Assembly: GCF_041296385.1 (NCBI RefSeq)
Contig: NW_027183523.1
Span: 124,001 to 188,000, forward strand
Reading direction: 5' to 3'
Length of the DNA: 64,000 nucleotides
Origin: Aphelocoma coerulescens
Lineage: Eukaryota; Chordata; Aves; Passeriformes; Corvidae
Part shown: positions 18,467 to 31,914 of the stretch, piece after piece
How the letters are laid out: each line of letters begins with the position of its first letter
Numbering within the stretch: the stretch's first letter is position 1
Notes under the pieces: generated by a model
Databases searched by the model: none
Told to the model about the DNA's origin: nothing
The model's input: the letters and a program-made list of their open reading frames with translations, nothing else
Made by a program: the position numbers and the translations under genes

Positions 18467-21400
18467 CTGCGGGATTTGGGGAGGGGGCTCTCGCAGGGGG
18501 GGGTTTGGGGATGGGGGGGGAAAGGGGGTCTGTCCCAGCCTGCCACGTTTCTCGCAGGGATTTACCGGGGGTGGGGTCTCACCTGAGGGAGGGGGGGTGC
18601 CACCAATCCCATCCCATCCCATCCCACCCCATCCCATCCCATCCCACCCCATCCCATCCCATCCCATCCCATCCCATCCCATCCCACCCCATCCCATCCC
18701 ATCCCACCCCATCCCATCCCATCCCACCCCATCCCATCCCATCCCATCCCATCCCCATCCCCATCCCATCCCATCCCACCCCATCCCATCCCATCCCCAT
18801 CCCATCCCATCCATCCCACCCCATCCCATCCCCATCCCATCCCATCCCACCCCATCCCATCCCACCCCATCCCATCCCCATCCCACCCCATCCATCCCAT
18901 CCCATCCCATCCCATCCCCATCCCATCCCATCCCATCCCACCCCATCCCATCCCCATCCCATCCCATCCCACCCCATCCCATCCCATCCCATCCCCATCC
19001 CACCCCATCCATCCCATCCCATCCCATCCCATCCCCATCCCATCCCATCCCATCCCACCCCATCCCATCCCCATCCCATCCCATCCCATCCCATCCCATC
19101 CCCATCCCATCCCACCCCATCCCATCCCATCCCATCCCACCCCACCCACCCGAGACCCTCTGGGTATTCCCTGGGACCCCCTGGGTGTTGCCCGAGACCC
19201 CCTCGATGTTCCCCAAGATGCCCTGGATGCTCCCCGAGACCCCTGGATATTGCCTGGGACCCTCTGGGTGCTCCCCAAGACCCCCTGGATGTTCCCTGGG
19301 ACCCCCTGGGTGCTGCCCAGCACAAACCCAAGGGTATGGGGGCTTCATCCCCCTCCCTTCCATGAGTCTGGGGGCTTCATCTCCTCCCCCTCCATGAGTC
19401 TGGGGGCTTCATCTCCTCTCTCCATGAGTCTGGGGGCTTCATCTCCTCTCTCCATGAGTCTGGGGGCTTCATTCCCCCCTCTCAATGAGTCTGGGGGCTT
19501 CATTCCCCCCTCTCCATGAGTCTGGGGGCTTCATGTCCTCTCCAAGAGTCTGGGGGCTTCATCTCCTCTCTCCATGAGTTTGGGGGCTTCATTCCCCCCA
19601 CCCTCAATGAGTCTGGGGGCTTCATCCCCTCCACCTTCCATGAGTCTGGGGGCTTCACATTCCCCCCCTCCATGAGTCTGGGGGCTTCATCTCCTCTCTC
19701 CATGAGTTTGGGGGCTTCATTCCCCCCACCCTCAATGAGTCTGGGGGCTTCATCCCCTCCACCTTCCATGAGTCTGGGGGCTTCACATTCCCCCCCTCCA
19801 TGAGTCTGGGGGCTTCATCTCCTCTCCGTGAGTCTGGGGTCTGCATTCCCCTCACCTCCTGTGAGTCTGGGGGCTTCATTCCCCCCTCTCCATGAGTCTG
19901 GGGACTTCATCTCCTCTCCATGAGTCTGGGGTCCACATTACCCCCTTCCATGAGTCTGGGGGCTTCATTCCCCCTGCCCTCAATGAGTCTGGGGGCTTCA
20001 TCCCCTCTCTCCATGAGTCTGGAGGCTTCATCTCCTCTCCAAGAGTCTGGGGTCCACATTCCCCCCTCTCCATGAGTCTGGGGGCTTCATTCCCCCCTTC
20101 CATGAGTCTGGGGGCTTCATTCCCCCTGCCCTCAATGAGTCTGGGGGCTTCATCCCCTCTCTCCATGAGTCTGGAGGCTTCATCTCCTCTCCAAGAGTCT
20201 GGGGTCCACATTCCCCCCTCTCCATGAGTCTGGGGGCTTCATTCCCCCCTTCCATGAGTCTGGGGGCTTCATCCCCCCTCTCCATGAGTCTGGGGGCTTC
20301 ATCTCCTCTCCATGCGTCTGAGGTCCACATTCCCCCCTTCCATGAGTCTGGGGGCTTCATCTCCTTTCTCCATGAGTCTGGGGTCCACGTTACCCCCTTC
20401 CATGAGTCTGGGGGCTTCATGTCCCCTGCCCTCAATGAGTCTGGGGGCTTCATCTCCTCTCTCCATGAGTCTGGGGGCTTCATTTACTCCTCTTCCCTGA
20501 ATCTGGGAGCTTCATCCCCCCTTCCATGAGTCTGGGGGCTTCATCCCCCCTTCCATGAGTCTGGGGTCCACATTCCCCCCTCTCCATGAGTCTGGGGGCT
20601 TCATTTACCCCCCTTCCATGAGTCTGGGGTCCACATTCCCCCCTCTCCATGAGTCTGGGGGCTTCATCCCCCCTTCCATGAGTCTGGGGTCCACATTCCC
20701 CCCTCTCCATGAGTCTGGGGGCTTCATCCCCCCTTCCTCCATGAGTCTGGGGGCTTCATCCCCCCTCCCAGCGCCCCCAGCACCCCAACTGCCCCTCACC
20801 CCCCTTCTCCTCCCCACAACCCCGGCCTGGGCTGGGGGGCAATTCCCGAGCACCCCCCTCCCCAACAGCAAGTTCAGGAAGGGTGAGACCCCCTCCCCAA
20901 ATCCTCGGGGTGTGTTTTGGGGGTGAGGGGGTGGCGAGGGACCCCCACCTTGAGGGCCTGGTTGAAGTTCTCCACCATGGCGATCCAGTGGCCGGTCTGG
21001 CGAGCGAACTGGGCCGCCTGCACCTGCAGGGTCTTCACCTCCTGGTCCAGCTTGCGCTGGTTCACGTAGGCCTGGGCCACCCTGAGGGGGGAGTGGGCAA
21101 GTGTGGGTGGGGGGGGTGGGGAGGGGTCCACCGACACCCCCCGAGTGAGGGGAGAGCCCAGCAAAAGGGGGGGAAGGAGGTGGGGAGGGGGTTTGGAGGG
21201 GGAAGGGTCTTCAGGAATGGGGGGATTTGGGGGGGGGGGTGGGGGAGGAATCAGGAAGGGGAGGGGGATGTGGGGGGCTGGGGGGGGTTGAGGAAGGGGG
21301 GGATTTGTGGGGCTGGGGGGGATTTGTGGGGTTGGGGGGTTCAGGAAGGGGAGGGGAGGATTTGTGGGGCTGGGGGGGTTCAGGAAATGGGGGGGATTTG

Positions 21401-23781
21401 TGGGGTTGGGGGGGTTCAGGAAGGGGGGGATTTGGGGGGCTGGGGGGGATTTGTGGGGTTGGGGGGTTCAGGAAGGGGAGGGGAGGATTTGTGGGGCTGG
21501 GGGGGTTCAGGAAGGGGGGGATTTGTGGGGTTGGGGGGTTCAGGAAGGGGGGAGGGGGATTTGTGGGGCTGGGGCGGTTTAGGAAGGGGGAGATTTGTGG
21601 GGCTGAGGGGGTTCTATGGGCTTGGGGGGGATTTGTGGGGTTGGGGGGTTCAGGAAGGGGAGGGGAGGATTTGTGGGGCTGGGGGGAGTTCGGGAAATGG
21701 GGGGGATTTGGGGGGCTGGGGGGGTTCAGGAAGGGGGGGATTTGTGGGGCTGGGGGGGTTCAGGAAGGGGGGGATTTGTGGGGTTGGGGGGTTCAGGAAG
21801 GGGGGAGGGGGATTTGTGGGGCTGGGGCGGTTTAGAAAGGGGGAGATTTATGGGGCTGGGGGGGTTCTATGGGGTTGGGGGGAGATTTGTGGGGCTGGGG
21901 GGGTTCAGGAAGGGGAGGGGAGGATTTGTGGGGCTGGGGGGGAATCAGGAAATGGGGGGGGATTTGTGGGGTTGGGGGGTTCAGAAAGGGGGGAGGGGGA
22001 TTTGTGGGGCTGGGGGGGTTCAGGAAATGGGGGGGAATTTGGGGGGCTGGGGGGGTTCAGGAAGGGGGGGATTTGTGGGGTTGGGGGGAGTTCAGGAAAT
22101 GGGGGGGGATTTGTGGGGCTGGGGGGGTTCAGGAAGGGGGGGATTTGGGGGTGTTCAGGAATTGGGGGGGATTTGGGGGGCTGGGGGGGGATTTGTGGGG
22201 TTGGGGCGTTCAGGAAGGGGGGAGGGGGATTTGTGGGGCTGGGGCGGTTTAGGAAGGGGGAGATTTGTGGGGCTGAGGGGGTTCTATGGGGTTGGGGGGG
22301 ATTTGTGGGGTTGGGGGGTTCAGGAAGGGGAGGGGAGGATTTGTGGGGCTGGGGGGAGTTCGGGAAATGGGGGGGATTTGGGGGGCTGGGGGGGTTCAGG
22401 AAGGGGGGGATTTGTGGGGTTGGGGGGTTCAGAAAGGGGGGAGGGGGATTTGTGGGGCTGGGGCGGTTTAGGAAGGGGGAGATTTGTGGGGCTGAGGGGG
22501 TTCTATGGGGTTGGGGGGAGATTTGTGGGGTTGGGGGGGTTCAGGAAGGGGAGGGGAGGATTTGTGGGGCTGGGGGGAGTTCGGGAGTTCGGGAAATGGG
22601 GGGGATTTGGGGGGCTGGGGGGGTTCAGGAAGGGGGGGATTTGTGGGGTTGGGGGGTTCAGAAAGGGGGGAGGGGGATTTGTGGGGCTGGGGCGGTTTAG
22701 GAAGGGGGAGATTTGTGGGGTTGGGGGGGTTCAGGAAGGGGAGGGGAGGATTTGTGGGGCTGGGGGGGAATCAGGAAATGGGGGGGGATTTGTGGGGTTG
22801 GGGGGAGTTCAGGAAATGGGGGGGGTTTGTGGGGCTGGGGGGGTCAAGAAGGTGGGGGGGGATTTGTGGGGCTGGGGGTCCTCAGGAAGGGGAGGGGATT
22901 TGTGGGGCTGGGGGGGTTCTATGGGGTTGGGGGGGGATGGGGGTGTCTGAGGGGGTTGGGGGTCCCCTGGGAAGGGGGGGGTCTGTGGCAATGGGGGGGT
23001 TCTGTGGGGCCGGGGGTCTTACGGGGGGGGGGGCAAGCTGGGAGGTTCTGCAAGGTTTGGGGGTCCCCGGGAGAGGTTTTGGGGTCCCCAGACGGTCTTT
23101 GGGGGCCCTGGGGGGCGGTTGAGGGTTCCCAGAGGGATTTTGGGGGGTGGGAGCTCCCAGGCGGGGTTTGGGGTCTCCAGGAGGGGTTTGGGGGTTTTGG
23201 GGGGGGGGGGGTGTCCCAGAAGGAATTTGGGGTCGCTGGGGGTGGGGTCCGGAGGTGGCGGGCTCACCCCACGTTGAGGTGATCGACCAGAGCCTCGGTG
23301 AGGCGGGTGGCGGCCGCGATGGCGTCCCTGCGCCGCCGCTCTGGGGGGGGACGCACCGGGACAGGGCCGTGAGGGGCGGCGAGACCCCCGCCCGCCCCGC
23401 CGCTGCCCGTGACGTCAGCAGGGCCTCGCTTGACGTCAGCAAGGCCCCTCCTGACGTCACCGTGACATCACAGTCCGTCCGTCCGTCCATCCATCCCCCC
23501 CATCCCCCTCAGGGCCCCTCAGGGCCCCTCAGGCTTCCCGCCCTTTTCCCCACTCCTTGACGGACAGCCCCGCCAGCCAATAGGATGCAGCGCCGCGGGA
23601 AGCGGCAGCTGCGGCAGCCAATGGGATTCAGCGCTGCGGGAAGCGGCAGCTCCGGCAGCCAATGGGAGGCGGCGGGCGGGGCTTTGTCGCCATGGGGACG
23701 GGGGGGAGGGCGGGGCTCACCCTGCAGCTCGCGCCGCTCGCTCTGGCGGGCCTGGTGCTCCTTCAGCAGCCGGGACAGCAT
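18356..23781 (-). CDS. BLOC1S1: BLOC-1 subunit 1 (BLOS1/GCN5L1), complete coding region
   Basis: Small coiled-coil subunit shared by BLOC-1 and BORC, acting in lysosome-related organelle biogenesis and lysosome positioning; also described as GCN5L1 in mitochondrial protein acetylation (family knowledge). Four exons on -: 23781-23721, 23340-23268, 21081-20949 and 18466-18356. They total 378 nt, giving 125 residues plus stop, exactly the length of the 125-residue mammalian form. Seen: MLSRLLKEHQARQ start, ALVDHLNVGVAQAY, long helices (KLDQEVKTLQVQAAQF), MVENFNQALKEIGDVENWAR, and TALEYVYKGQ near the end. All junctions have GT/AG with matching phases. The C-terminus ends LQPSCS. The promoter is CpG-rich with CACGTG, CCAAT and CRE clusters. 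Same orientation as and upstream of RDH5, matching the human arrangement known for read-through transcripts. Confidence 0.98.
18600..19145 (-). repeat. (CCCAT)n pentanucleotide array in BLOC1S1 intron 3
   Basis: Over 500 bp of CCCAT units with regular CCCACC and CCCCATCC interruptions arranged in higher-order blocks (compare 18770-18900 and 18940-19080). Confidence 0.97.
19150..19320 (-). repeat. Short minisatellite (GACCCCCTGGATGTTCCC)
   Basis: About eight degenerate 21-bp units such as GACCCCCTGGATGTTCCCTG, between the pentanucleotide array and the next minisatellite. Confidence 0.8.
19340..20770 (-). repeat. 30-bp minisatellite in BLOC1S1 intron 3
   Basis: About 45 copies around CCATGAGTCTGGGGGCTTCA followed by TCTCCTCTCT or TTCCCCCCT. 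Blocks of several units repeat as higher-order units (compare 19990-20070 with 20110-20200). Confidence 0.96.
20949..21081 (-). CDS. BLOC1S1: BLOC1S1 exon 3
   Basis: 133 nt. Acceptor CCCTCAG|, donor CTCAAG|GTGGGG. Encodes the central coiled-coil from VAQAYVNQRKL to ENFNQALK. Confidence 0.98.
21200..22945 (-). repeat. G-rich minisatellite in BLOC1S1 intron 2
   Basis: About 55 units of 25-40 bp with GGATTTGTGGGGCTGGGGGG and GTTCAGGAAGGGGGG. Higher-order blocks of about 300 bp recur (for example GGTTCTATGGGGTTGGGGG near 21610, 21865, 22282 and 22500). The G-rich strand is +, opposite to BLOC1S1 transcription. Confidence 0.95.
22960..23225 (-). repeat. Degenerate G-rich repeat next to BLOC1S1 exon 2
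   Basis: Loosely repeated GGGGTCCCCAGACGGTCTTT / GGGGTCTCCAGGAGGGG units of about 30 bp. Confidence 0.6.
23268..23340 (-). CDS. BLOC1S1: BLOC1S1 exon 2
   Basis: 73 nt. Acceptor CCCCCAG|, donor GTGGG|GTGAGC. Encodes the RRRRDAIAAAT basic stretch and LTEALVDHLNVG. Confidence 0.97.
23410..23470. promoter_or_regulatory. Array of three CRE palindromes at 21-bp spacing
   Basis: TGACGTCA occurs at 23410-23417, 23431-23438 and 23452-23459, exactly 21 bp apart, followed by TGACATCA at 23463-23470. The palindrome is the full CREB/ATF site. It lies in BLOC1S1 intron 1, about 320-370 bp inside the ATG. Confidence 0.75.
23577..23682. promoter_or_regulatory. Three CCAAT boxes at 41-bp spacing plus a GC box
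   Basis: CCAAT at 23577, 23618 and 23659 within a three-copy 41-bp tandem repeat (GCGGGAAGCGGCAGC core), then GGGCGGGGC at 23674-23682. NF-Y and Sp1-type sites in BLOC1S1 intron 1. Confidence 0.75.
23721..23781 (-). CDS. BLOC1S1: BLOC1S1 exon 1
   Basis: ATG at 23781 in strong Kozak context (GCGGCCGCCATG). 20 codons plus one base, donor CAGG|GTGAGC. Confidence 0.97.
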
Positions 23782-23793
23782 GGCGGCCGCCGC

Positions 23794-23898
23794 GTCACGT
23801 GACCGCCGCGCCGCGCCACACGTGACCCACCGACACGTGACCAAGGCCCCCCCCGCGTCACCGGGCACGTGACCGAGCCCGGGGAGGAGCCACGTGAC
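23794..23898. promoter_or_regulatory. Cluster of five CACGTGAC sites (E-box / CLEAR-like)
   Basis: CACGTG at 23796, 23819, 23834, 23866 and 23891, all followed by AC. The first is the full palindrome GTCACGTGAC, the CLEAR-type site bound by TFEB/TFE3/MITF in lysosomal genes. The cluster lies 13-115 bp upstream of the BLOC1S1 ATG, in the promoter or 5' UTR. Confidence 0.8.
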
Positions 23899-23904
23899 TG
23901 AGGG

Positions 23905-25130
23905 GGGGCCTATAGGGGGGTGGGGGGGTGGGGGGGGGCTATAGGGGATGAGGGGGGCTACAGGGGCCTGTAGGGGTCTATAGAGGATGGGAGGGGCTAC
24001 AGGGGCCTGTAGGGGTCTATAGGGGATGGGGGGGGCTACAGGGGCCTGTAGGGGTCTATAGGGGATGGGGGGGGCTACAGGGGATGGGGGGGGGCTATAG
24101 GGGATGAAGGGGGGCTACAGGGGCCTGTAGGGGTCTATAGGGGACTGTAGGGGTCTATAGGGGATGGGGGGGGCTACAGGGGCCTGTAGGGGTCTATAGG
24201 GGATGAGGGGGGGTCTATAGGGGATGAGGGGGGGCTACAGGGGCCTGTAGGGGTCTATAGGGGATGAGGGGGGGCTACAGGGGATGGGGGGGGGCTATAG
24301 GGGATGAAGGGGGGCTACAGGGGCCTGTAGGGGTCTATAGGGGATGGGGGGGCTATAGGGGCCTGTAGGGGTCTATAGGGGATGAGGGGGGGTCTATAGG
24401 GGCCTGTAGGGGTCTATAGGGGATGGGGGGGCTATAGGGGAGTCTATAGGGGCCTGTAGGGGTCTATAGGGGATGGGGGTCTATAGGGGTGGGGAGTCTA
24501 TAGGGGGCTGTAGGGGTCTATAGGGGACTGTAGGGGTCTATAGGGGCCCGTAGGGATCTATAGGGGATGAGGAGGGGTCTATAGGGGATGAGGGGGGGGT
24601 CTGTAGGGGTCTATAGGGGATGGGGGTCTATAGGGGACCGTAGGGGTCTGTAGGGAACTGTAGGTTTCTATAGGGGATGGGGGTCTATAGGGGACTGTAG
24701 GTTTCTATAGGGGATGGGGGGTCTATAGGGGACTGTAGGTTTCTATAGGGGATGGGGGGTCTATAGGGGACTGTAGGTTTCTATAGGGGACTGTAGGTGT
24801 CTATAGGGGATGGGGGTCTATAGGGGACTGTAGGGGTCTATAGGGGATGGGGGTCTATAGGGGTGGGGAGTCTATAGGGGGCTGTAGGGGTCTATAGGGG
24901 ACTGTAGGGGTCTAACGGGGCCCGTAGGGATCTATAGGGGATGAGGAGGGGTCTATAGGGGATGAGGGGGGGTCTGTAGGGGTCTATAGGGGATGGGGGT
25001 CTATAGGGGACTGTAGGGGTCTGTAGGGAACTGTAGGTTTCTATAGGGGATGGGGGTCTATAGGGGACTGTAGGTTTCTATAGGGGACTGTAGGTGTCTA
25101 TAGGGGAGAGCGGATCTATAGGTGACAGAG
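23905..25130. repeat. GGGGTCTATAGGGGATGG minisatellite
   Basis: Units such as CTATAGGGGATGGGGGGGCT, ACAGGGGCCTGTAGGGGTC and ACTGTAGGTTTCTATAGGGG. Intergenic, between BLOC1S1 and ITGA7. Confidence 0.96.
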
Positions 25131-25184
25131 GCGCTATAGGGGAACGGGATGCGGGAGGGGCTGTAGGAACCTGGGGGCTCCATA

Positions 25185-28036
<2,852 letters not shown>

Positions 28037-28079
28037 TGATTTCTTGGCAGTTCGCGGCTTTCGTTTGTTGGACTCTCGG

Positions 28080-28720
28080 GGGAGTTTCCCTCCCTCTTTC
28101 CATGGATTCCGTCCCTCCCTCTTTCCAAGGATTCCAGGGAGAGATCTCCCCTCCCTCTTTCCATGGATTCCGTCCTTCCCTCCCAGTTTCCCTCCCTCTT
28201 TCCACGGATTCCATCCCTCCCTCGGAGTTTCCCTCCCTCTTTCCAAGGATTCCAGGGAGAGATTTCCCCTCCCTCTTTCCCTGTGTTCCGTCCTTCCCTT
28301 GGATTCCAGGAAGAATTTCCCTCCCTCTTCCCTTGGATTCCAGGGAGAGTTTCCCTCCCTTTTTCCATGGATTCCATCCTTGGAGATTCCCTCCCTCTTT
28401 CCATGGATTCCATCCTTCCCTCGGAGTTTCCCTCCCTCTTTCCCTGGATTCCAGGGAGAGATTTCCCCTCCTTCTTTCCCTGTGTTCCGTCCTTCCCTTG
28501 GATTCCAGGAAGAATTTCCCTCCCTCTTTCCCTGGATTCCAGGGAGAGTTTCCCTCCCTTTTTCCCTGGATTCCGTCCTTCCCTCGGAGTTTCCCTCCCT
28601 CTTTCCCTGGATTCCGTCCTTCCCTCGGAGTTTCCCTCCCTCTTTCCCTGGATTCCATCCTTCCCTCCCTCTTTCCCCGGATTCCCTCCCTCTCCCGGAT
28701 CCCGAGGAGATTTCCCCTCC
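28080..28720. repeat. Pyrimidine-rich minisatellite
   Basis: Units of about 40 bp: TTTCCCTCCCTCTTTCC, then TGGATTCCATCCTTCCCTC or GGATTCCAGGGAGAG. 28720-28990 is unique intergenic sequence with nothing recognised. Confidence 0.92.
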
Positions 28721-28994
28721 CTCTTTCCCTCGGAATTCAGGGAAGCGTTTCCCTCTTTTCCTTCCCTGGATCCCTCCCTGCCCTTCCCCCTCGCCGGGAA
28801 TCGCTTCCCGCTCTTCCCACGGAGTTCCCGATCCCAGAAAATCCCGGGATGAGGCTCTTCCCGCTTCCCCTCTCCGTCCTGGGGGAGGGGGCTCAGCCCC
28901 CGGGACCCCCCCCCCCCCAATCCTTCGATGGGATCAGGGAATTTTCTCCTCCTGATTCCCGGGGGCCACGGGAACCTTTGGGATGCTCATCCCA

Positions 28995-29265
28995 GAAATA
29001 AACCCCAAAACAGAGCCCGAAAATGAATCCCCCAAAAATAAACCCCGGAATAAACCCCAAAAAATAAACCCCCCAAAAAACCGCCCCAAAATAAATCCCC
29101 CGAAAAACCCGAAATAAACCCCAAAATAAATCCCCGAAGAAACCCCCCCAAAAAAAAAACCCAAAAATAAATCCCCCCAAAAAACCCGAAATAAACCCCG
29201 AAATAAGCCCCGAAGTAAACCCCCACAAACCCCCCAAATAAACCCCCCAAATAAACCCCCCCCGT
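28995..29265. repeat. (AATAAACCCC)n array
   Basis: About 20 units of 11-17 bp such as CCCCAAAATAAACCCCGAA, giving more than a dozen AATAAA on +. Confidence 0.93.
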
Positions 29266-29279
29266 CCCTGGGCACCCCG

Positions 29280-31150
29280 CTGATGGGGACCCCCGTCCCT
29301 GGGGACCCCCCCTTGATGGGGACCCCCCCCTTCCTAGGGCCCCCCCCTTGATGGGGATCCCCCCTTGAGACCCCCCCCTTGATGGGGACCCCCCTTTTCC
29401 TAGGGACCCCCCCGTTCCTGGGGACCCCCTTGATGGGGACCCCCCCTTGAGACCCCCCCCCCTTGTGGGGACCCCCCCTTGATGGGGCCCCCCCCTTGAT
29501 GGGGCCCCCCGTCCCTGGGGACCCCCTTGATGGGGCCCCCCCCTTGATGGGGACCCCCCCTTCCTAGGGACCCCCCCCTTGATGGGGACCCCCCCTTGAG
29601 ACCCTCCCCCTTGATGGGGGCCCCCCCCCTTCTTAGGGACCCCCCCCTTGATGGGCCCCCCCCCTTCCTAGGGCCCCCCCCCTTGATGGGGACCCCCCCT
29701 TGAGACCCCCCCCTTGATGGGGACCCCCTTCCTAGGGACCCCCCCTCCCTGGGGACCCCCCCCTTGATGGGGACCCCCCCTTGAGACCCCCCCCTTGATG
29801 GGGACCCCCTTGATGGGGCCCCCCCCCTCCCTGGGGACCCCCCCTGGATGGGGGCCCCCCCTTGATGGAGCCCCCCCCCTTTTCTAGGGACCCCCCCCGT
29901 CCCTGGGGACCGCCTTGATGGGGACCCCCTCTTGAGACCTCCCCCCCTTGATGGGGACCCCCCTTCCTAGGGACCCCCCCCTTGATGGGGACCCCCCCCT
30001 TTCTAAGGACCCCCCCCTTGATGGGGCCCCCCCTTGATGGGGCCCCCCCCCTTGACACCCCCCCTTGATGGGGACCCCCTTCCTAGGGCCCCCCCCTTGA
30101 TGGGGACCCCCTTCCTAGGGACCCCCCCCTCCCTGGGGACCCCCCCTTGATGGGGACCCCCCCTTGAGACCCCCCCCCTTGATGGGGCCCCCCCCTTTCC
30201 TAGGGACCCCCCCCGTCCCTGGGGACCGCCTTGATGGGGACCCCCTCTTGAGACCCCCCCCCCTTGATGGGCCCCCCCCCTTCCTAGGGACCCCCCCCCT
30301 TGATGAGGACCCCCCTTTCTAAGGACCCCCCCTTGATGGGGCCTCCCCCTTGATGGGGCCCCCCCTTGATGGGGACCCCCCTTCCTAGGGACCCCCCCCT
30401 TGATGGGGACCCCCTCTTGAGACCGCCCCTTGATGGGGGCCCCCCCCCTTCTTAGGGACCCCCCCCCTTGATGGGCCCCCCCCTTCCTAGGGACCCCCCC
30501 TTGATGGGGACCCCCCTTCCTAGGGACCCCCCCCTTGATGGGGACCCCCCCTTTCTAGGGACCCCCCCTTGATGGGGACCCCCGTCCCTGGGGACCCCCT
30601 TGATGGGGACCCCCTCTTGAGACCCCCCCCCCTTGATGGGCCCCCCCCCTTCCTAGGGACCCCCCCCCTTGATGGGGCCCCCCCCTTGAGACCCCCCCTT
30701 GATGGGGACCCCCTTTCTAGGGACCCCCCCTTGATGGGGATCCCCCCTTGAGACCCCCCCTTGATGGGGACCCCCTTCCTAAGGACCCCCCCCTTGATGG
30801 GGACCCCTCCTTGATGGGGCCCCCCTTTCCTAGGGACCCCCCCGTCCCTGGGGACCGCCTTGATGGGGACCCCCTCTTGAGACCCCCCCCCTTGATGGGG
30901 ACCCCCTTCCTAGGGACCCCCCCCTTGATGGGGACCCCCCTTCCTAGGGACCCCCCCCCTTGATGGGGCCCCCCCCTTTCTAAGACCCCCCCTTGATGGG
31001 GCCTCCCCCTTGAGACCCCCCCTTGATGGGGACCCCCCTTCCTAGGGACCCCCCCTTGATGGGGACCCCCCCTCCCTGGGGACCCCCCCTTGATGGGCCC
31101 CCCCCCTTCCTAGGGACCCCCCCCTCCCTGGGGACCCCCCTCGATGGGGG
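29280..31150. repeat. CTTGATGGGGACCCCCC minisatellite
   Basis: About 90 units of 16-20 bp alternating CTTGATGGGGACCCCCC, CTTCCTAGGGACCCCCC, CTTGAGACCCCCC and TCCCTGGGGACC. Confidence 0.97.
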
Positions 31151-31900
31151 CGGGGTGTGGTGGGGGGGGGGGTGCAGGAGGTCGAGGACCCCCCCTCCCC
31201 CCGCCCCCCCCGGGCCGGGCTGGGTTCCCACAGAGCGGGAATTTGGGCGGGAATTCGGGCGGGAAAATGAGGGGAAAAAACGTGGAAAGGGCGAGAATTT
31301 GGGGGGGGGGGGGGGGGGGGAGGGGGGGGTTTGGACCTTCCTGATCCCGTTCTGGGACCGACCCCCCCCCCCCCCCCCCAAAAAAATAAAATCCCCGGGG
31401 GGGGAGGGGAGGGGAGGGGAGGGGGGGGAGGAGCCGGAGCTCGTTCACACGGCCCTGGCCGCTCCCAAAAAATCCCCCGGGGCCTTTGGAGCCGGGATAA
31501 AAATAGCCCGGGCAGCTGGAAAATGTGACAAAGCCCCTTTTCCCCCCCAAAAATACCTCCCGGGAAGGGGGGAGGGAAGGTTGGGGGAGGGGAGGGGGGG
31601 GGTCTCGGGGGTCGCGACACCGCTGACCCCTCCCCGTGTGTTCCCCCCCCCCCCCAGGATCCCCCAAGGGCGTCGCCCCTTTTGGATTTGGGGTTGATTT
31701 GGGGTTCCCCCCCCATATTTTGGGGTTCGGGGGGGGTCCCCAAGAAGGGTCCCCCCTAGAGGACCCCCCAAAACCACCCAGGACCCCTCGGAGGGGTCGC
31801 TCAGCACGAACTGGGGACCCCAAAACACCCTCAGGACACCCCAAAAATCCCCCGAAGCTGCCCAGGGGCGGCAGCTGGGTGATGATGCTCGGCTGGGTGC
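31150..31900. other. Non-repetitive island about 2.4 kb upstream of ITGA7
   Basis: About 750 bp of mostly unique sequence among arrays. It contains ATAAAAATAG (MEF2-like or TATA-like) at 31497-31506 and CAGCTG at 31513-31518. Candidate muscle enhancer or alternative promoter for ITGA7; no coding exon seen. Confidence 0.4.
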
Positions 31901-31914
31901 GATGTGGGGTGCGA

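Noticed and set aside
28995..29265. Telomere-like or interstitial telomeric repeat
   Set aside because: The unit is AATAAACCCC-like, not TTAGGG or its complement.
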